Below, piece by piece: positions 17,131 through 25,889 of a stretch of DNA of 64,000 nucleotides. The notes beneath the pieces were generated by a model. The model saw only the letters and a program-made list of their open reading frames with translations, made no database searches and was not told the DNA's origin. How positions within the stretch are numbered: the first letter of the stretch is position 1; each line of letters starts with the position of its first letter. The stretch spans positions 62,001-126,000 of the forward strand of contig JBMNQX010000004.1 in the NCBI GenBank assembly GCA_050944355.1, read 5' to 3'. A program made the translations under genes and the position numbers. This DNA is from UBA4285 sp050944355 (lineage in GTDB: Bacteria > Bacillota > Clostridia > Lachnospirales > Lachnospiraceae).

Positions 17131-18222
17131 TCACCACACGGCGACGGCGCCCCGCATGACATCAAAGCTGGCTGTGAAGGTTGACCAGGAAACCCACACC
17201 AGACCGGAAGAGGTTCCGCCCGGTGCCGGATCCGCGATATAGAATTCTTCTGTATCCGGGTTGAAACCGCACAAAAGCATGACGTGGCCATTTGTCTTGT
17301 ATGTACCCCACCAGTATTCCTCCGGTTCTGTCGGGCCGAACTGATAGGAGGTCCACACGACGACCGGATGACCGATGTACAGCTGATATATCAGTTCTTC
17401 TTCGCTGCAGCCGGTTATATCGGCTGTGTTTGCGTATTCGGCGCCCCAGCTTGCGACAGCCGGCATGTTGATGCCGTCGAAATTTCCGTCGTTCGCGTAC
17501 GGTGTGCCGACAAATCCATGGTTCGGATTTCCGTCCGTCGCATAGGGCATTGTCTCAAGGAACTCCTGGTATGTCATGTCCGTGCAGTATCCTTTGGCCC
17601 AGAGAGCCATGAGGAGCGAAGCGGCCTCACATCCCATCGGTGCTCCTTCGGCAACCTGATCGATGTAGCGGTCTACCGGGATAACAACTGTCGGGCAGAC
17701 TTCGGCCGTGCCGTCAGACCCATAGAACAGGTATTCACCGAGAGTGGAGTCATAGACGACCGTGTTGTAATAAACGGGCGGAGTGTAGGCGGCTGTGGTG
17801 GTTTCGGCCTGCGTCTCTGCTTCCGTTTCGGCCGCGGCTGATGTGTCCTCTGAAGAATCAGCCTGCGCAGTGTCAGAATCGGCAGAAACAGCTGTCTCAG
17901 CAGCTTCGGTCTGCGGAGTTGACGCTATCGTGGTCTGCGTGACAGCAGCGGCAGCGGTCTCTGTCTCGTCCGCGGGTTCAGCGGCAGACTCTTCTGTCTC
18001 AGATGACTCGGTCTGTCCGGTCTCCGACGTCTTCTGTTCTGCAGTAGTGCTCACGGCAGTGGTCCGTGATTCTGACTGCGCAGTGCTGGCAGCCGCGTAG
18101 GTGCCGGAAGAAGATGTGACCGTGGCAGAGTTCTGTCCGGAAGCGGAAGATCCGCAGGCAGTACAGGTCAGAGCGAGTGCCAAGGCAATGCAAAGAGCAG
18201 CGTGTTTGTTTATTTTATTCAT
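17131..18222 (-). CDS. C39-like peptidase domain lipoprotein
   Basis: A 363-residue exported protein. Residues 1-23 form a signal ending in CTAC, with Cys23 as a likely lipidation site. Residues 24 to about 150 are Ser/Thr/Ala/Glu-rich low complexity, a probable wall-spanning linker. The C-terminal domain fits the Peptidase_C39_2 (papain-like) family: the Cys of GCEAASLLMAL, the His of NGHVMLLCGF and the Asp of YIADPAPGG are candidate catalytic residues. Such domains occur on the surface of Firmicutes; the substrate is unknown. It is convergent with the HxlR gene. Confidence 0.85.
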   Translation of the reverse strand: MNKINKHAALCIALALALTCTACGSSASGQNSATVTSSSGTYAAASTAQSESRTTAVSTTAEQKTSETGQTESSETEESAAEPADETETAAAAVTQTTIASTPQTEAAETAVSADSDTAQADSSEDTSAAAETEAETQAETTTAAYTPPVYYNTVVYDSTLGEYLFYGSDGTAEVCPTVVIPVDRYIDQVAEGAPMGCEAASLLMALWAKGYCTDMTYQEFLETMPYATDGNPNHGFVGTPYANDGNFDGINMPAVASWGAEYANTADITGCSEEELIYQLYIGHPVVVWTSYQFGPTEPEEYWWGTYKTNGHVMLLCGFNPDTEEFYIADPAPGGTSSGLVWVSWSTFTASFDVMRGAVAVW

Positions 18223-18334
18223 AATGAAATTGACGGCCTCCTGACAGACAGTTCAGGATGGGAAAGTTTTACAATTTACTGTTATTATATAGTCGCACAC
18301 ATTTGAATGCAAGAAAAAATATACATATACGATA

Positions 18335-18365
18335 GAAGCCCCGCACTTACTATGTGCGGGGCTTC
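18335..18365 (-). terminator. Strong hairpin after the hydroxyacyl-CoA dehydrogenase gene
   Basis: A perfect 12-bp stem, GAAGCCCCGCAC with GTGCGGGGCTTC, has a 7-base loop. A poor T run follows on the minus strand, so termination strength is uncertain. Confidence 0.6.
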
Positions 18366-18385
18366 CTGATATCAGATACGGCAGT

Positions 18386-19324
18386 TTATCTGTACTTGTA
18401 GAATCCTTCGCCTGCGTTGATTCCGGTCTTGCCTTCGTCGATCATCTTTTTCAGCATGGCCGCGATCTTGCCCGGCGTGGTGTTCGTGTCCTTTGCCTGC
18501 GGATTCATGATGACGATGTTGTAGGCTGTCGTGAGTCCGACAACGTCCAGGATACGGAACGGTCCCATCGGAGCACCGGTCGCCAGCATCCAGGTCTTGT
18601 CAATGGTCTCCGGATCCGCCACACCGTTGGCCGCGAGCGCCTCGGCGGCAGAGAGGAACGGAACGAGCATTGAGTTCAGGATATAGCCCGGTTGTTCTTT
18701 CTTCACGAGAAGCGGAACCATGTTGATCTGCTTTGCAAATTCAACGACCTCATCGATGTACTTCGGATCGGTGCCCGCATGTCCCATGATTTCGGCTGTG
18801 TTCATCCGGTAAATGTCGTTTGCGAAGTGGAGCGCCAGGAACTTTTCCGGACGGCCGGTGAACCTGGCAAATGTGCTCGGAAGAAGAGTGGAAGAATTCG
18901 TGCAGATGACAGTCTTTTCCGGAAGATGCTTCTGCAGTTCCGTGTAGAACGCTTCCTTCTGCTCGATATTCTCGGCGATCGCCTCGATAACGAGATCGGC
19001 GTCCTTTCCGGCTTCTTCATAGCTTGTTGTCAGCCTGAGACCCTTGTAGGCGTCATCCGCGCGCTTCTTCAGCTCGTCGATCTGCTCGTCGGTGAGCTTC
19101 TTCTCGCCTGTCAGGCCGCGGCAGTACGCTGCCGGATTCGTCTTCATGGCTTCCAGCGTCTTCAGATAGATGCCGTGCAGCCGGTCGAGCTTCGGCTGGC
19201 AGCGTCCGATCGATGCGTCCGTGCGCAGCCAGATCGTAACATTGAAACCGCAGTACGCAGCCTGATAGGCGATCTGCGAGCCAAGTACGCCGCCGCCGGC
19301 AACTGTAACATTTTTGAAAGACAT
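18386..19324 (-). CDS. 3-hydroxyacyl-CoA dehydrogenase
   Basis: NAD-dependent oxidation/reduction of 3-hydroxyacyl-CoA, 312 residues. The N-terminal Rossmann motif is TVAGGGVLGSQIAYQ. The catalytic region has CTNSSTLLPS and ALHFAND (His). The C-terminal helical domain includes PGYILNSMLVPFLSAAEALAANG and GPFRILDVVGL. The start is ATG 19324 behind AAGGAGG. No thiolase or crotonase neighbours are present, so butyrate pathway membership cannot be claimed. Confidence 0.93.
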   Translation of the reverse strand: MSFKNVTVAGGGVLGSQIAYQAAYCGFNVTIWLRTDASIGRCQPKLDRLHGIYLKTLEAMKTNPAAYCRGLTGEKKLTDEQIDELKKRADDAYKGLRLTTSYEEAGKDADLVIEAIAENIEQKEAFYTELQKHLPEKTVICTNSSTLLPSTFARFTGRPEKFLALHFANDIYRMNTAEIMGHAGTDPKYIDEVVEFAKQINMVPLLVKKEQPGYILNSMLVPFLSAAEALAANGVADPETIDKTWMLATGAPMGPFRILDVVGLTTAYNIVIMNPQAKDTNTTPGKIAAMLKKMIDEGKTGINAGEGFYKYR

Positions 19325-19449
19325 ACAATAAATCCTCCTTGACAAAATGTATGAAATTACACAACATTAATTTGTCATAATCATAACATCACAAATGTAT
19401 CATTACAAAGGATAAAATTTATCATTTGCACAGGCAGGAGGAATCGGCA

Positions 19450-19845
19450 TTGTCAGAAGATCCCGGCAACGAAAAGATTGAGGAATACATCGGATATCTC
19501 CAACATGAGCCCACACAGGAAATGCTGGCAGTGACACTCTCCGCCATCCGCCGGCGCATGAAGGCGGGCGGTCAGTTTGTAATGGCTGTGAGCCCTTCGG
19601 CGGACAAAGGACTGGAGGTTCAGCTGATGCAGCTGCCTGACGGGGGCCGGTGGGCCGTGGCGTACACAGGATTTGACGAACAGAGCAAAGGCGGAGAGCG
19701 GGTACAGTCGACGTTTCTGGCGGACATGAATCAGGTCCTGACGAAAGTGCTTGCCATGGACGGCGTGGACGGCCTGATTTTAAATCCGTGGAACCGCACG
19801 ATGCGTCTTGACAAATCTCTGATACGGTTGATTCTGGGAGAGTGA
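19450..19845 (+). CDS. SseB N-terminal domain-like protein
   Basis: A 131-residue protein resembling the SseB N-terminal domain (QFVMAVSPSADKG, WAVAYTGFDEQSKG, LADMNQVLTKVLAMDGVDGLILNPWNR). That domain occurs in small proteins of unclear role. TTG 19450 is chosen because AGGAGG lies 8 bases upstream. It is alone between a divergent dehydrogenase and the IscU-like gene. Confidence 0.75.
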   Translation: MSEDPGNEKIEEYIGYLQHEPTQEMLAVTLSAIRRRMKAGGQFVMAVSPSADKGLEVQLMQLPDGGRWAVAYTGFDEQSKGGERVQSTFLADMNQVLTKVLAMDGVDGLILNPWNRTMRLDKSLIRLILGE

Positions 19846-19929
19846 AAAGACAGTGTAAACCTGTGTTTTCAGATTTTCAGAAAACTTTACAATGCGGCTC
19901 TGACGCGGGAGCTGAGAGGGTTCTGGCTG

Positions 19930-19958
19930 TTGCAACCAATTATCGGTCATGTTAAAAT
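19930..19958 (+). promoter_or_regulatory. Promoter of the IscU-like/GGGtGRT operon
   Basis: TTGCAA (19930-19935) and TAAAAT (19953-19958) are 17 bases apart, 59 bases before the start codon. The tRNA-Ala promoter uses the same TTGCAA box. Confidence 0.65.
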
Positions 19959-20016
19959 GTAAACGTTTGAAAGCATGCGGGACGCGGGTCCCGGTTACAA
20001 TGCAAGGAGGTTAAAC

Positions 20017-20709
20017 ATGATTTATTCAGCAGAGGTCAAGGAAATGTGCCCTGTAACCCAGGCAGTACATCACGGCGCCGCTCCGATCCCGGAGGAGGCA
20101 AAGTGGGTAAAGTCCAAGGAAATCAAGGACATTTCCGGCTATACACACGGTGTGGGCTGGTGCGCTCCGCAGCAGGGCGCCTGCAAGCTGTCTCTGAACG
20201 TCAAGAACGGCGTGATTCAGGAAGCTCTTGTCGAGACAATCGGCTGCTCCGGTATGACACATTCCGCGGCAATGGCAGCGGAAATTCTTCCGGGCCTCAC
20301 TGTTCTGGAAGCTTTGAATACAGACCTCGTATGTGACGCAATCAACACCGCTATGCGCGAGCTTTTCCTTCAGATCGTCTACGGACGTTCGCAGAGCGCA
20401 TTCTCAGAAGACGGCCTTGCAATCGGCGCAGGTCTTGAGGACCTCGGCAAGGGTCATCGCTCCATGGTCGGCACAACATACGGAACTCTGGCCAAGGGAC
20501 CGCGTTATCTCGAGCTGACAGACGGCTATATCACTGATCTGGCGCTTGATGAGAACGATGAGATCATCGGCTACAAGTATGTGAACTTCGGCAAGATGAT
20601 GGATTTCATCAAGGCTGGTGACGATGCAAACGAAGCACTGAAGAAGGCATCCGGTCAGTATGGCCGCTGCGCTGACGCAGTGAAGTTCATCGATCCCCGC
20701 AAGCAGTGA
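20017..20709 (+). CDS. IscU/NifU-like iron-sulfur scaffold homologue paired with GGGtGRT protein
   Basis: A 230-residue protein with an IscU-like core. Three cysteines sit in scaffold-like positions: GACKLSLNV, ETIGCSGMTHSAA and GRCADAVKF. The Asp that usually follows the first scaffold Cys (CGD) is missing, and extra N-terminal Cys residues occur in EMCPV and GWCAPQQG. It lacks a C-terminal NifU thioredoxin-like domain. The start is ATG 20017 behind AAGGAGG. It is always-adjacent-looking to GGGtGRT here, 27 bases upstream; a special cluster assembly or carrier role is inference. Confidence 0.85.
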   Translation: MIYSAEVKEMCPVTQAVHHGAAPIPEEAKWVKSKEIKDISGYTHGVGWCAPQQGACKLSLNVKNGVIQEALVETIGCSGMTHSAAMAAEILPGLTVLEALNTDLVCDAINTAMRELFLQIVYGRSQSAFSEDGLAIGAGLEDLGKGHRSMVGTTYGTLAKGPRYLELTDGYITDLALDENDEIIGYKYVNFGKMMDFIKAGDDANEALKKASGQYGRCADAVKFIDPRKQ

Positions 20710-20736
20710 GAAAGCAGACCGACGGAGGGAAAAATA

Positions 20737-21759
20737 ATGGAAGAATTATTTGAATCTTATGACAGAAGAGAGAAGCAGATCCTTGCAAAGCTGAACGAGT
20801 ACGGAATCAGCTCTATCCAGGAAGCTGCTGACATCACGAAGGCCGCCGGCCTCGATGTATATCACATGGTTGAGGGCATTCAGCCGATTTGCTTTGAGAA
20901 CGCAAAGTGGGCTTACACAGTCGGCGCCGCCATCGCCATCAAGAAGGGCTGCCGCAAGGCGACCGACGCGGCCGCTGCCATCGGCGAGGGACTTCAGTCC
21001 TTCTGCATTCCGGGTTCGGTAGCGGACCGCCGCAAGGTAGGTATTGGCCACGGCAATCTCGGCAAGAGACTGCTCGAAGAAGAGACGGAGTGCTTCTGCT
21101 TCCTGGCAGGCCATGAATCCTTCGCAGCCGCTGAGGGCGCCATCGGCATCGCAACAATGGCCAACAAGGTCCGCAAAAAGCCGCTCCGCGTCATCCTCAA
21201 CGGTCTCGGCAAGGACGCCGCTCAGATCATTTCCCGTGTCAACGGCTTCACATATGTTGAGACAGACTATGATTATCACACCGGCGAGCTGAAGATTGTT
21301 TCCGAGCACTGCTACAGCAAGGACCCGAACGGCCCGCGCGCAAAAGTTAAGTGCTACGGCGCAAATGATGTTCAGGAAGGTGTTGCCATCATGTGGCATG
21401 AGAATGTCGACGTATCCATCACCGGCAACTCCACCAACCCGACCCGCTTCCAGCATCCGGTAGCCGGCACGTACAAGAAAGAGCGCCTCGAGGCAGGCAA
21501 GAAGTACTTCTCCGTTGCTTCCGGCGGCGGCACAGGCCGTACACTTCATCCGGACAACATGGCAGCCGGCCCTGCTTCTTACGGCATGACCGATACGATG
21601 GGCCGTATGCATTCCGACGCTCAGTTCGCCGGCTCTTCATCCGTTCCGGCTCACGTAGAAATGATGGGCCTGATCGGCATGGGCAACAACCCGATGGTCG
21701 GCGCGACGGTAGCTGTCGCCGTTTCGGTCGAGGAAGCTGCCAAGGCAGGAAAGTTCTGA
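20737..21759 (+). CDS. GGGtGRT protein
   Basis: A 340-residue protein of the GGGtGRT family, named for the block SVASGGGTGRTLHPDN seen near residue 265. Further conserved stretches are RRKVGIGHGNLGKRLLEEET, AGHESFAAAEGAIGIA and HVEMMGLIGMGNNPMVGAT. The biochemical function of the family is not established as far as I know. The cofactor-like glycine loops and the IscU-like partner suggest a metallo-enzyme (inference). Codon use is strongly biased, which suggests high expression. Confidence 0.9.
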   Translation: MEELFESYDRREKQILAKLNEYGISSIQEAADITKAAGLDVYHMVEGIQPICFENAKWAYTVGAAIAIKKGCRKATDAAAAIGEGLQSFCIPGSVADRRKVGIGHGNLGKRLLEEETECFCFLAGHESFAAAEGAIGIATMANKVRKKPLRVILNGLGKDAAQIISRVNGFTYVETDYDYHTGELKIVSEHCYSKDPNGPRAKVKCYGANDVQEGVAIMWHENVDVSITGNSTNPTRFQHPVAGTYKKERLEAGKKYFSVASGGGTGRTLHPDNMAAGPASYGMTDTMGRMHSDAQFAGSSSVPAHVEMMGLIGMGNNPMVGATVAVAVSVEEAAKAGKF

Positions 21760-21824
21760 CAGATGACAGTTCCCGCCGACTGCGCGGACACATCGTCACA
21801 GCCGGATTAAACTGAAAAAACACA

Positions 21825-21864
21825 GAAAGAGGATCCGTTTCTGGCAAATTGGGTCCTCTTTTTT
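21825..21864 (+). terminator. Terminator after the GGGtGRT gene
   Basis: AAAGAGGA and TCCTCTTTT arms pair around a loop, with a TTTTTT run at 21859-21864. Confidence 0.7.
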
Positions 21865-21869
21865 ATATG

Positions 21870-21914
21870 CAGCATAAAAATGCAGCCACCTGGCGGCTTG
21901 CCAGATGGCTGCAT
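21870..21914 (-). terminator. Terminator for the minus-strand isomerase/lyase operon
   Basis: A long hairpin, ATGCAGCCACCTGGC with GCCAGATGGCTGCAT (one mismatch, 5-base loop), is followed on the minus strand by TTTTTAT. Confidence 0.8.
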
Positions 21915-21970
21915 GAGACTTCCTTTGAGCTTTTTTTGCTCTCCCCTGATCTTAAACGATGCCGGGGCTG

Positions 21971-22058
21971 TCAGGCCTTTACGTTCTTTCCCATGGCGTC
22001 TGCCTGGATGATTGCACTGTACAGTTCGATCGGCGTGACGTCGCCGGCGACATCACGA
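21971..22058 (-). pseudogene. C-terminal relic resembling a Gfo/Idh/MocA oxidoreductase
   Basis: Just past the stop of the isomerase gene, a different minus-strand frame reads SFRDVAGDVTPIELYSAI then IQADAMGKNVKA and a stop. The pattern (hydrophobic helix, GK-x-VK end) resembles the last residues of Gfo/Idh/MocA dehydrogenases, common neighbours of TIM-barrel isomerases. It has no start or upstream domain. The match is short and made by eye, so chance cannot be excluded. Confidence 0.4.
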
Positions 22059-22835
22059 AAAGATGGCTTTGACCGCTTCTTTTGTGGAGTGCAGAGGAAA
22101 AAGCTCATATCCGACGATTCCCTGATATCCATTTTCCATGAGCGCCTGGTAAACGTAATGATAATTAATCACCCCGGTTCCCGGTTCATGTCTTCCGGGG
22201 GCATCCGCTACATGGATATGTCCAAACTGGTCGCAATAGCTGCGGATCGTGTCCCCGATATGTCCTTCATTGAGTTCCATATGATAAACGTCATACAAAA
22301 CTTTGAGATTGGGGGATCCGATCAGACGCGTCATTTCCGCGGCCATCTGCGTCGTCTTCAGGAAATTGCCGACGTGATCGGTTATCACATTCAGGGCTTC
22401 AAGGTTTAACAGTATGCCGTTTTTTTCCGCAAGCGCGGCGCATTCTTTCAGGCAGTCGAACATCGAGCAGATTTTGATCGTATCGGAGACGGAATCATAG
22501 TGATTTAATACAACGCCCCCTTCGCCGAGCGCGTTGGAGTGAATGGTCAGACTCCTGGCCCCGATTTTCTGCGCGGCCGCAATGGATTGCTTCAAAAATG
22601 ACAAATAATCAGCCTTTTGAGTGGGATCGATCAGAGAGTAGCCGGCGTCCCCGTTGAACCCCGCGATGCCTACGTGGGCAGCTTCAGCGGCGTCACGGAC
22701 CTCATCGAGATTCTTATCCGTCCAGCTCCAGAATTCAATATAATCGAACCCGTCGTCCGCCGCGGCCTGAAAACGGCTGTAGAAAGGCAGTTCCGTATAA
22801 AGTGTTTCAATACATGCGGATCTCTTTAAGTTCAT
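22053..22835 (-). CDS. TIM-barrel sugar isomerase, hydroxypyruvate isomerase-like
   Basis: A 260-residue AP-endonuclease-2-fold protein. Features are DYIEFWSWTDKNLDEV, SLTIHSNAL, the metal Glu in LNLEALN, YDVYHMELNEGHIGDTI (Asp/His), GHIHVADAPGRHEPGTG and GYELFP (Glu). The pattern is closest to hydroxypyruvate isomerase (Hyi)-like enzymes. The start is ATG 22835 behind GGGAGG. It lies downstream of a heparinase-type lyase and probably handles a product of uronate breakdown. A frame remnant follows its stop. Confidence 0.88.
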   Translation of the reverse strand: MNLKRSACIETLYTELPFYSRFQAAADDGFDYIEFWSWTDKNLDEVRDAAEAAHVGIAGFNGDAGYSLIDPTQKADYLSFLKQSIAAAQKIGARSLTIHSNALGEGGVVLNHYDSVSDTIKICSMFDCLKECAALAEKNGILLNLEALNVITDHVGNFLKTTQMAAEMTRLIGSPNLKVLYDVYHMELNEGHIGDTIRSYCDQFGHIHVADAPGRHEPGTGVINYHYVYQALMENGYQGIVGYELFPLHSTKEAVKAIFS

Positions 22836-22884
22836 AGTTTCCTCCCAAACAGTAAAGAAGTAAGTAAATATCAGTAATACAGAG

Positions 22885-24894
22885 TTATCCCGATATGCGG
22901 GAAAGGTCTGCCGCCCAGGACGAAGAGTCCAGGGTGACTTCGTAAGTCTGACCTGACAGCGAAAAGTCAAGGACATACTGATTATCTTTCGGAACAATCC
23001 GGAGATTTTCAGCATAAGCGGCATCCGGTTTATCTCGGCAGCACACGATGCTCAGGATCAGCTGTTCGGATTTTCCGCCTGCGCTCAGGCACAATCTCCT
23101 GGCGTTTCTTTCGCTGTCGACAACTTCCGAAAGACGTCCGGCGAGTATAGCTGCCGTGTCATTACCCGTATAGGACAGATGCGTGACAAGTTGTCCGTCC
23201 GGCGATTCGGCGCGGAATAGCCCCGGCTTCAGCTGCGCATTCAATGTATCAAACAGAAAATAATCACTTACGATATCATCGCGCCGCAGGCCTTTTACGA
23301 TGTCAAAAACCAACAGAAAAGCTTCGGAAAGCAGTATTAAGCGAATGTGCCTGGCCGGAGCAAAGTTGTCGTGAAAACCGCATGCATAGGAAAATTGATC
23401 CGTATGTCCGGCGGAGAGAATTCCCCCCTGCTTCTGCGGTCCGTATGCCCAGGTGCCCAGATATGGAAAGGCGTCCCGGCCGTTGACGGTCAGTGTATTG
23501 TGAGCCTCTGTCGATTTGTAGTAATGGCGGTCGCCGCCTTCCCGGTACGAATACCGTCCGGGATCCGGCATAACGGCATAACCGTGAGAGTAGTATTCAA
23601 ATGCGTTGGGATCGATGTGCGCGTGGTCGTTGTGCACCGGGCTTCTGGCAGAAAAGAATACGCTGTCCGCCGAGGCGCTCCAGGATGTGCGCATCATGAC
23701 CTGCTTCATGTCGGCATCGTATTTGAAAACGGGCAGACTGACCTTACAGGGGTGAGTGTCTTCAATGATCTTCCTGGCGCCGGGTACATCATTCAGAAAC
23801 CAGATCTGCCTGTCAAACTCTTTGAGCAGTCCTTCTTTTCCGAATATTGCGGCTGTGTCTGACAATGCGTCGGTCTCATGAAACGCTCTGTAATGACAGA
23901 AAGCAGAGCGGAATACCAGCGGGTGAGCATCAGAATCTCCCCATGGCACCTGACTGCCGTCCGGACGGGTTGTATAGATACTCCGTTCCAGCATAGAATG
24001 TACCAGTGAATGATATCCTCTGGAAAATGCGAAATGATATTGTTCGGCGAGTTCTATGCTGTAATCCAGCTGCAGAAGGCATTCGTTGTGGTATTCCGGG
24101 GCACCCTCAATCTGTGCTCCTGTGCTCACGATCTGATTTTTTGCGCACCGCTCCAGTTCGCGCAGCGCCTGTTTCTGCCACAGTCCGGCATCTTTCATGA
24201 AGCTGCAGATACAGCTGATTTCCAGAAGCCCCAGACATTCTGTGAGATAGTGATTGTGATCGGCCCTGGGCCACAGAACCGGGCTGACCTTATAGAGAAT
24301 CTGAGCCTGCTCGTAAAAACTGAGCATCATTTTCTGATACACAGATTCCGGAAAGACGTCCCGGCCGGCCAGCAACTGTAAAACGATATTCCAGCTTCTG
24401 TTGGCGCGGAACCCGAGTTCCAGCGGCCGCCAGGGAGTCGGAGCGTCAAATCTGGGCTTGGCTATGCTGTAATCTGTTGAAATTTCAAGCGGTTCACAGG
24501 TGTCAATCCAGTTCTCGAGTTCCGACACGACTTTTTCTGCATAAGCGGTTTTGCCCGTGAGGTAGTAGGCGTGGAGCAGCACCGGCCAATGTTCCATGCG
24601 GTTCAGCATGAAAACATACTCGTTGTCGCCCACCGGATTTTCTGTCCATTTCGGAGGGCATCCGACGAAGAAAGGGCGTCCCATTGTGCCGCAGAGAACC
24701 ATCATGCCCTGCATAAACTGATCCGCCTGTTTTATCACGTCGGAAGCAAGATCCGGTTGGTTTTTCAGGATGTAATCCGACACGCGTCTTGTGCGGTCCT
24801 GAATGGACCGATACCGTATTGCGGCATCCTGGTAACACTGTGAAACACTTACAGATTCATTGACGACATCTGTCCAGACAGGTAAATGTTCCAT
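22885..24894 (-). CDS. Heparinase II/III family polysaccharide lyase
   Basis: A protein of about 669 residues with an alpha/alpha-toroid N-terminal half (YYLTGKTAYAEKVVSELENW, RPLELGFRANRSWNI, HNHYLTECLGLLE) and a beta-sheet C-terminal half containing SPVHNDHAHIDPNAFEYYSHGYAVMPDPG and TEAHNTLTVNG, typical of the family. These enzymes cut uronic-acid glycans by beta-elimination. No signal peptide is seen, so it should act inside on imported oligosaccharides. ATG 24894 is preferred; TTG 24927 would overlap the next gene by 23 bases. Confidence 0.9.
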   Translation of the reverse strand: MEHLPVWTDVVNESVSVSQCYQDAAIRYRSIQDRTRRVSDYILKNQPDLASDVIKQADQFMQGMMVLCGTMGRPFFVGCPPKWTENPVGDNEYVFMLNRMEHWPVLLHAYYLTGKTAYAEKVVSELENWIDTCEPLEISTDYSIAKPRFDAPTPWRPLELGFRANRSWNIVLQLLAGRDVFPESVYQKMMLSFYEQAQILYKVSPVLWPRADHNHYLTECLGLLEISCICSFMKDAGLWQKQALRELERCAKNQIVSTGAQIEGAPEYHNECLLQLDYSIELAEQYHFAFSRGYHSLVHSMLERSIYTTRPDGSQVPWGDSDAHPLVFRSAFCHYRAFHETDALSDTAAIFGKEGLLKEFDRQIWFLNDVPGARKIIEDTHPCKVSLPVFKYDADMKQVMMRTSWSASADSVFFSARSPVHNDHAHIDPNAFEYYSHGYAVMPDPGRYSYREGGDRHYYKSTEAHNTLTVNGRDAFPYLGTWAYGPQKQGGILSAGHTDQFSYACGFHDNFAPARHIRLILLSEAFLLVFDIVKGLRRDDIVSDYFLFDTLNAQLKPGLFRAESPDGQLVTHLSYTGNDTAAILAGRLSEVVDSERNARRLCLSAGGKSEQLILSIVCCRDKPDAAYAENLRIVPKDNQYVLDFSLSGQTYEVTLDSSSWAADLSRISG

Positions 24895-24904
24895 ATTGTT
24901 TCGG

Positions 24905-25783
24905 TTATCCTTCTTCAAATTTGCCAATCAGGAATCTGCCGATGTCCACCAGATGTCTTGTCTGTGTATCTCTGAGTTCAGCCGGCAGAGGGTTGGAAAA
25001 AGCCTGGACTTCATAGGTGAAGTTGCCTTTGTAGTCGATTTCCCGCAGGGTTTTCATCATTTTAAACCAGTCGACATTGCCGTAGAAAGGAGCGAGATGT
25101 TCGTCTTTCAGTCCGTGGTTGTCAGCGATATGGGTGCTCTTCAGACGGGAACCGATTTTCTTCAGTTCAGCTGCCTGATCGGCGACCGAAATATTCGCAT
25201 GTCCGAAATCCCAGTTGATTCCGACATTGGACATGTGAAAACCGTCAACTAATTCAATCAGATCGTCCGCGTTGCAGGCGAATTCATATTCTGTGCCCGG
25301 AAACTGCACCATGTTTTCAAAGGAAATGCCATATCCGAGTTCGGCTGCCCGCTCTACAATGGGACGATAGTACTCGAGATTCAGCTGCAGATAGTCTTCA
25401 CGCGTAAATCCCGGACGGCGCTGGTGGAGCGGATGAGCCACGGCCCACTCCGGTTTTAAAATTCCGGAACCTTCGACGGTGCGCCGGAGCATCTCTCTTT
25501 CCCAGCCGTGATCCTCGATTCTCGGATCGGCAGGGTCATACATATGCAGGTGTGTCTGAGTAAAAACAATGTCATTTTCCCCGCAGAATTCCATAAATTC
25601 TTTCAGGAAAGTTTCCCAGTCAGCCAGCGCGACGGGATGTCCCGGACGACCCTGATCGCAGAAATTGAAATCAAAGGTGTCAAAACCAAGCGCTTTGCAG
25701 CGAGTAACGCTTTCCCGGACAGGAATGACACCGAAAGAATCACCCACTTTGTCCATAAGATTCGTCGATGTTGACAGTTTCAT
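24905..25783 (-). CDS. Sugar phosphate isomerase/epimerase family protein
   Basis: A 292-residue AP-endonuclease-2-fold TIM barrel (TQTHLHMYDP, SFENMVQFPG with metal Glu, GINWDFGHANIS, STHIADNHG, YEVQAF with C-terminal Glu). It differs clearly from the Hyi-like gene of the same operon. The start is ATG 25783 behind GGAGG. It is the first gene of a minus-strand operon with a heparinase-type lyase and the second isomerase; the substrate is unknown. Confidence 0.88.
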   Translation of the reverse strand: MKLSTSTNLMDKVGDSFGVIPVRESVTRCKALGFDTFDFNFCDQGRPGHPVALADWETFLKEFMEFCGENDIVFTQTHLHMYDPADPRIEDHGWEREMLRRTVEGSGILKPEWAVAHPLHQRRPGFTREDYLQLNLEYYRPIVERAAELGYGISFENMVQFPGTEYEFACNADDLIELVDGFHMSNVGINWDFGHANISVADQAAELKKIGSRLKSTHIADNHGLKDEHLAPFYGNVDWFKMMKTLREIDYKGNFTYEVQAFSNPLPAELRDTQTRHLVDIGRFLIGKFEEG

Positions 25784-25889
25784 AGTTTGCCTCCTGAATA
25801 AAATCACGTTCGGATTTCTATTCATCATTATTGCAAACTTTTTCGGGCCGGCAATCTCAAAAATTGGTGTTCTTTCGCGATATTCACTA

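Noticed and set aside
20746..21612. 288-residue minus-strand open frame opposite the GGGtGRT gene
   Set aside because: The plus-strand protein is strongly conserved with biased codons; the antisense frame is a by-product.
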